NCBI GenBank assembly: GCA_965659715.1
Contig: CBFHXE010000052.1
Coordinates: forward strand, 1 to 17,878
Reading direction: 5' to 3'
Length of the DNA stretch: 17,878 nucleotides
DNA from: CABZJG01 sp965659715
Lineage (GTDB): Bacteria > Pseudomonadota > Alphaproteobacteria > Rhodobacterales > Rhodobacteraceae
The notes below the pieces were generated by a model. It was not told the origin of the DNA, made no database searches, and saw only the letters and a list, made by a program, of their open reading frames with translations. The position numbers and the translations under genes are program-made. This document shows positions 15,097-17,878 of the stretch, piece after piece (the first letter of the stretch is position 1; each line of letters begins with the position of its first letter).

Positions 15097-16125
15097 ATGC
15101 AAACCTTTAACAAGCTTTCGCTGAAAGCCGTGTTAGCAACAGCCTTTACTATTGCCTCGGTTAACGGCGCAATGGCCTTTACTGCCTGTCAGGTCACCGA
15201 TGTTGGTGGGATTGATGATGGCAGCTTTAACGAAACCGCCTGGAAAGGTGTTGAAGATGCGATGAGCGAATACGGTATTGATGGCCGTTATGTCGAATCG
15301 CAATCTGGCTCAGACTATGAACCAAACCTGAACTCGATGAGAGACAACAACTGCGATGTTATTTTTGCTGTTGGCTTTTTGATGGGTGATGCAACCAAAG
15401 CGGCGGCCGAAGCCAACCCCGGCCAGAACTATTCGATTTTGGATTATCTTTATGATCCAACTATTCCGAATGTCATCGGTCAGGTCTATGCCACCAACGA
15501 AGGCGGCTTCATGGCAGGGTATCTGGCAGCAGGTATGTCAAATACTGGCGTGGTGGGAACCTTCGGCGGTATGAACATTCCGCCAGTGACCGCATTTATG
15601 GATGGCTTTGCCCATGGCGTTGCACATTATAATACAGCAAAAGGCGCAAACGTTCAGGTTTTGGGCTGGAACCCAGCCAGCAAAGAAGGCCTCTTTACAG
15701 GAAACTTTGAAAGCCTTGATGATGGCCGTGCCTTTGCACAAAACCTTTATGACGAAGGCGCTGACATTGTGATGCCGGTCGCAGGACCTGTTGGATTTGG
15801 CTCGGCTGCTTTGGCCAATGAGTTGGGCCCCGATGCTCTTAAGATCATTGGTGTTGATGCCGATATGACTGTCACCGATCCAGAGCGGGCACATGTGTAT
15901 CTTACCTCTGTGGTCAAGCGTATGGACAACACAGTGAAAGCTGTGATCAAGCAGGCCATAGACGGCGACTTTGCCGGCGGTGTCATGGTGGGTAATGTAG
16001 CCAACGGCGGTGTTGCTTTGGCGCCTTACCACAGCTTTGACAGTGCGATCGCAGCTGATCTGAAAGCTGAAGTTGACGCGATAAGAACAGGCATTATTGA
16101 CGGCTCTGTCAACGTTGGCGGCTAA
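15097..16125 (+). CDS. BMP family (PnrA-type) ABC transporter substrate-binding protein
   Basis: A 342-residue periplasmic binding protein of the basic-membrane-protein/PnrA family, whose members mostly bind purine or other nucleosides. It has a Sec signal peptide (K6, K10, hydrophobic stretch, cleavage after AMA at about residue 27) and no lipobox Cys at the cleavage site, so it should be a free periplasmic protein. The family N-terminal motif GIDDGSFNETAWKG (38-51) is present, as are FAVGFLMGDA and VMPVAGPVGFG later. GGGAG precedes the ATG by 6 bases. It is followed by a strong palindrome, then the ATPase and permease genes, so it is the binding component of that importer. Nucleoside specificity is inferred from the family. 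Confidence 0.93.
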   Translation: MQTFNKLSLKAVLATAFTIASVNGAMAFTACQVTDVGGIDDGSFNETAWKGVEDAMSEYGIDGRYVESQSGSDYEPNLNSMRDNNCDVIFAVGFLMGDATKAAAEANPGQNYSILDYLYDPTIPNVIGQVYATNEGGFMAGYLAAGMSNTGVVGTFGGMNIPPVTAFMDGFAHGVAHYNTAKGANVQVLGWNPASKEGLFTGNFESLDDGRAFAQNLYDEGADIVMPVAGPVGFGSAALANELGPDALKIIGVDADMTVTDPERAHVYLTSVVKRMDNTVKAVIKQAIDGDFAGGVMVGNVANGGVALAPYHSFDSAIAADLKAEVDAIRTGIIDGSVNVGG

Positions 16126-16138
16126 ACACGCTTAGGTA

Positions 16139-16164
16139 TCCGGGGCCTTTATAAAGGCCCCGGA
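16139..16164. repeat. 26-bp perfect palindrome between binding-protein and ATPase genes
   Basis: A G+C-rich perfect palindrome whose half-site is CCGGGGCCTTTA (16140-16151), flanked by a further T/A pair. In RNA it would form a stable hairpin of about 10-11 bp. No T-tract follows, and the next operon gene starts 50 bases later. It is therefore more likely an mRNA-stabilising or partial-attenuation hairpin that keeps the binding protein more abundant than the membrane parts than a full terminator. Confidence 0.7.
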
Positions 16165-16213
16165 ACACCCTTACAGAATACTCTTTCTCAACCTTTTATT
16201 TTTGGTATCGCCG

Positions 16214-17737
16214 ATGGAAATAGAACTGCGCGGCATCAGCAAACATTTCGGCTCAGTCCGAGCCAATCACAATATCAATTTGAATATAAAGCCGGGCCAA
16301 GTGCTTGGTTTGCTTGGTGAAAATGGCGCTGGGAAATCCACCTTAATGAATATTTTATCCGGCCTTTATGCGCCGGATGGCGGGCAAATTCTAGTCGATG
16401 GGACCGAAGTAAAATTCACCGGCCCGGGCGAAAGCATTGCGCAGGGCATTGGCATGGTGCATCAGCATTTTATGTTGGTGCCGGTGTTCAGTGTCGCCGA
16501 GAATGTGATCTTGGGAAATGAAACCGTCGGCTTTGGCGATTACCTCAATCTAAACGAAGCCCGCCGGCGGGTTAAAGACATAAGCGAAACCTATGGGCTG
16601 CACGTGCCGGCAGATGTGCTGATCGAAGATTTGCCCGTGGGCCTTCAACAGCGGGTCGAAATCCTTAAAGTGCTGTTTCGCTCTGCGAATGTATTGATTT
16701 TGGACGAGCCGACAGCGGTGTTGACCCCCCAAGAAGTGGAGGCCTTTTTTGGTATTGTGCGGGCGTTGCGCGACGCTGGAAAAGCGATTGTGTTTATCAC
16801 CCATAAACTGCATGAAATCCTTGAAATTGCCGATCATGTAAACGTGCTGCGTCAGGGCGAGGTTGTGGGTGGTGGCAACCCGGCTGATTTTTCCGAAGCA
16901 GATTTGGCTGAACTGATGGTCGGCCGGCCGGTAAGTTTCAATGTCACGCGTACGCCGGCCCAAACCGGACATCCGCTACTGCGCGCCCAAGACGTGAGTA
17001 TGCACACCGACACCAATGACATCTGCCTTGACAAAATCAATCTGCAGGTCGCCGCAGGCGAGGTTGTCGGCATTGCCGGCGTGCAGGGAAACGGCCAGAC
17101 CGAATTGATCGAAGCGATTTGCGGTCTGGCTCCGATCCATTCCGGCAAGCTGACCTTTGAAGATCAGGATATCTCTTCCCTTTCAGTGCGCCAGCGCCAC
17201 CAGCTGGGCATTGCGCATATCCCCGAGGACCGGCAAAAATCGGGTATGATCGGGGCATTTTCGGTGGCTGAAAACATGGTCTTAAATGCCTATTACGAAA
17301 GTGACTATGCCAGTGGCATAGAAATCGATTGGCAAAAAGCCCATGAAAAGGCAGCCGCATCCTGCGTAAAATACGATGTGCGCACACCCAGTGTTTTCCT
17401 GCCCGCAGGCAGCCTGTCGGGCGGAAACCAACAAAAAATGGTGGTGGCACGCGAATTGGAGCGGGCGATCAAGCTGGTGGTGGCGGCCCAGCCCACCCGG
17501 GGCGTCGATGTCGGCTCGATCGAATATATCCACAAACAGTTGATTGCCTGCCGGGATGCAGGCAACGGCGTGGTGGTGATTTCCTCAGAGCTTGACGAAA
17601 TAATCAACCTATCGGACCGGATTTATGTCATGTTTGACGGACGTATTTCGGGTGAATTTGACAATCGTACTGGCCAAGCAGACCGGCAATTGATCGGGCT
17701 TGCCATGGCTGGAGTCGGAAAAGACGTGGCAGCATGA
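16214..17737 (+). CDS. BMP-type nucleoside ABC transporter, duplicated-NBD ATP-binding protein
   Basis: A 507-residue cytoplasmic ATPase with two fused nucleotide-binding domains, as in sugar and nucleoside importers (YufO/NupO/BmpE class). NBD1 has Walker A GENGAGKS (35-42), a signature-like VGLQQRVEILK and Walker B LILDEPTAVLTPQE. NBD2 has the degenerate Walker A-like GVQGNGQTE, the signature SLSGGNQQKMVVAREL, and VVAAQPTRGVDVGS in place of a standard Walker B. This asymmetry is usual for the family. The frame opens at a TTG (16202), but I prefer the ATG at 16214, where family similarity begins; neither has a good ribosome-binding site. The stop shares ATGA with the permease gene. Confidence 0.94.
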   Translation: MEIELRGISKHFGSVRANHNINLNIKPGQVLGLLGENGAGKSTLMNILSGLYAPDGGQILVDGTEVKFTGPGESIAQGIGMVHQHFMLVPVFSVAENVILGNETVGFGDYLNLNEARRRVKDISETYGLHVPADVLIEDLPVGLQQRVEILKVLFRSANVLILDEPTAVLTPQEVEAFFGIVRALRDAGKAIVFITHKLHEILEIADHVNVLRQGEVVGGGNPADFSEADLAELMVGRPVSFNVTRTPAQTGHPLLRAQDVSMHTDTNDICLDKINLQVAAGEVVGIAGVQGNGQTELIEAICGLAPIHSGKLTFEDQDISSLSVRQRHQLGIAHIPEDRQKSGMIGAFSVAENMVLNAYYESDYASGIEIDWQKAHEKAAASCVKYDVRTPSVFLPAGSLSGGNQQKMVVARELERAIKLVVAAQPTRGVDVGSIEYIHKQLIACRDAGNGVVVISSELDEIINLSDRIYVMFDGRISGEFDNRTGQADRQLIGLAMAGVGKDVAA

Positions 17738-17878
17738 CATCAGATACCTCTAAATCCAGCCGCTCTGCAGTTGATTTGCTGCGCCCGGTCACTGGCTCGC
17801 AAGCCACGCTTGGAGAGTTGTTTTTCATCCCGATTGTTGCGGTTGTGCTGGCGTTGCTGCTGAGCGCTTTGATTATGC
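17734..17878 (+). CDS. ABC transporter permease (BMP/nucleoside type), 3' partial
   Basis: The first 48 codons of the next operon gene, cut by the window edge. It begins MTSDTSKSSRSAVDLLRP, a polar cytoplasmic start, and then a hydrophobic stretch IPIVAVVLALLLSALIM, the first membrane segment. The ATG overlaps the ATPase stop (ATGA). Its position after the binding protein and the double-NBD ATPase makes it one of the two permease subunits of the importer (YufP/BmpF-like). The family is inferred from context; too little sequence is visible for motifs. Confidence 0.8.
   Translation, partial: MTSDTSKSSRSAVDLLRPVTGSQATLGELFFIPIVAVVLALLLSALIM

Noticed and set aside
14921..15124. 67-codon open frame in the gap before the BMP gene
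   Set aside because: It runs through the inverted repeats and into the BMP gene in another frame, lacks a ribosome-binding site and resembles no family.
15538..16032. 164-codon open frame on the minus strand
   Set aside because: Antisense to the BMP-family binding protein with no independent support.

Overview
The window looks like a core chromosomal segment of a marine alphaproteobacterium, most likely Rhodobacterales (roseobacter type). This rests on recalled family resemblance of the proteins, on the gene neighbourhoods (rsmI-yraN-gshB beside a divergent LpoA-like lipoprotein; glnD-murJ near trpS; nfuA-tsaB-rimI), and on an alphaproteobacterial iron control element. I see no transposase, phage gene, CRISPR array, tRNA or rRNA. 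Coding density is very high, and overlapping starts and stops are common.

Left part (1-4193): the window opens inside comM (+ strand). It meets head-on a leftward gene string, transcribed rsmI > yraN > gshB > HSL-type alpha/beta hydrolase (16S rRNA methylation, a small nuclease-fold protein, glutathione synthesis, an esterase). The comM reading frame runs 134 bp into the hydrolase 3' end.

Middle (4194-12577): from a short divergent control region, a rightward string encodes an LpoA-like lipoprotein, GlnD (PII uridylyltransferase) and MurJ (lipid II flippase). lpoA/glnD overlap by about 41 bp at most, and glnD/murJ share ATGA. murJ meets a leftward rhomboid-fold membrane protein tail to tail, with the stop codons sharing bases. 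That protein seems to lack the rhomboid catalytic Ser and His. Divergent from it are trpS and then a class IV (branched-chain type) aminotransferase, separated by a terminator-like hairpin and a second palindrome.

Right part (12578-17878): a UspA-type stress protein is followed by an nfuA-tsaB-rimI unit (Fe-S carrier, tRNA t6A synthesis, N-acetyltransferase). A perfect TTAGAA-N3-TTCTAA palindrome sits just upstream of a good -35/-10 pair, which predicts Irr/iron control. A 272-bp spacer with several inverted repeats leads to a BMP/PnrA-type nucleoside ABC transporter: periplasmic binding protein, duplicated-NBD ATPase, and the first 48 codons of a permease cut by the window edge. A 26-bp perfect palindrome without a T-tract separates the binding protein from the ATPase.

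No wholly new multi-gene system is evident. The points most worth a second look are the apparent pseudo-rhomboid, the iron box on the nfuA-tsaB-rimI unit, the short LpoA coupled to glnD and murJ, the long convergent overlap at comM, and the intercistronic palindrome in the transporter operon. Several genes appear to lack an ATG start (gshB, yraN, glnD and tsaB with TTG, rsmI with GTG), so their 5' ends need care.
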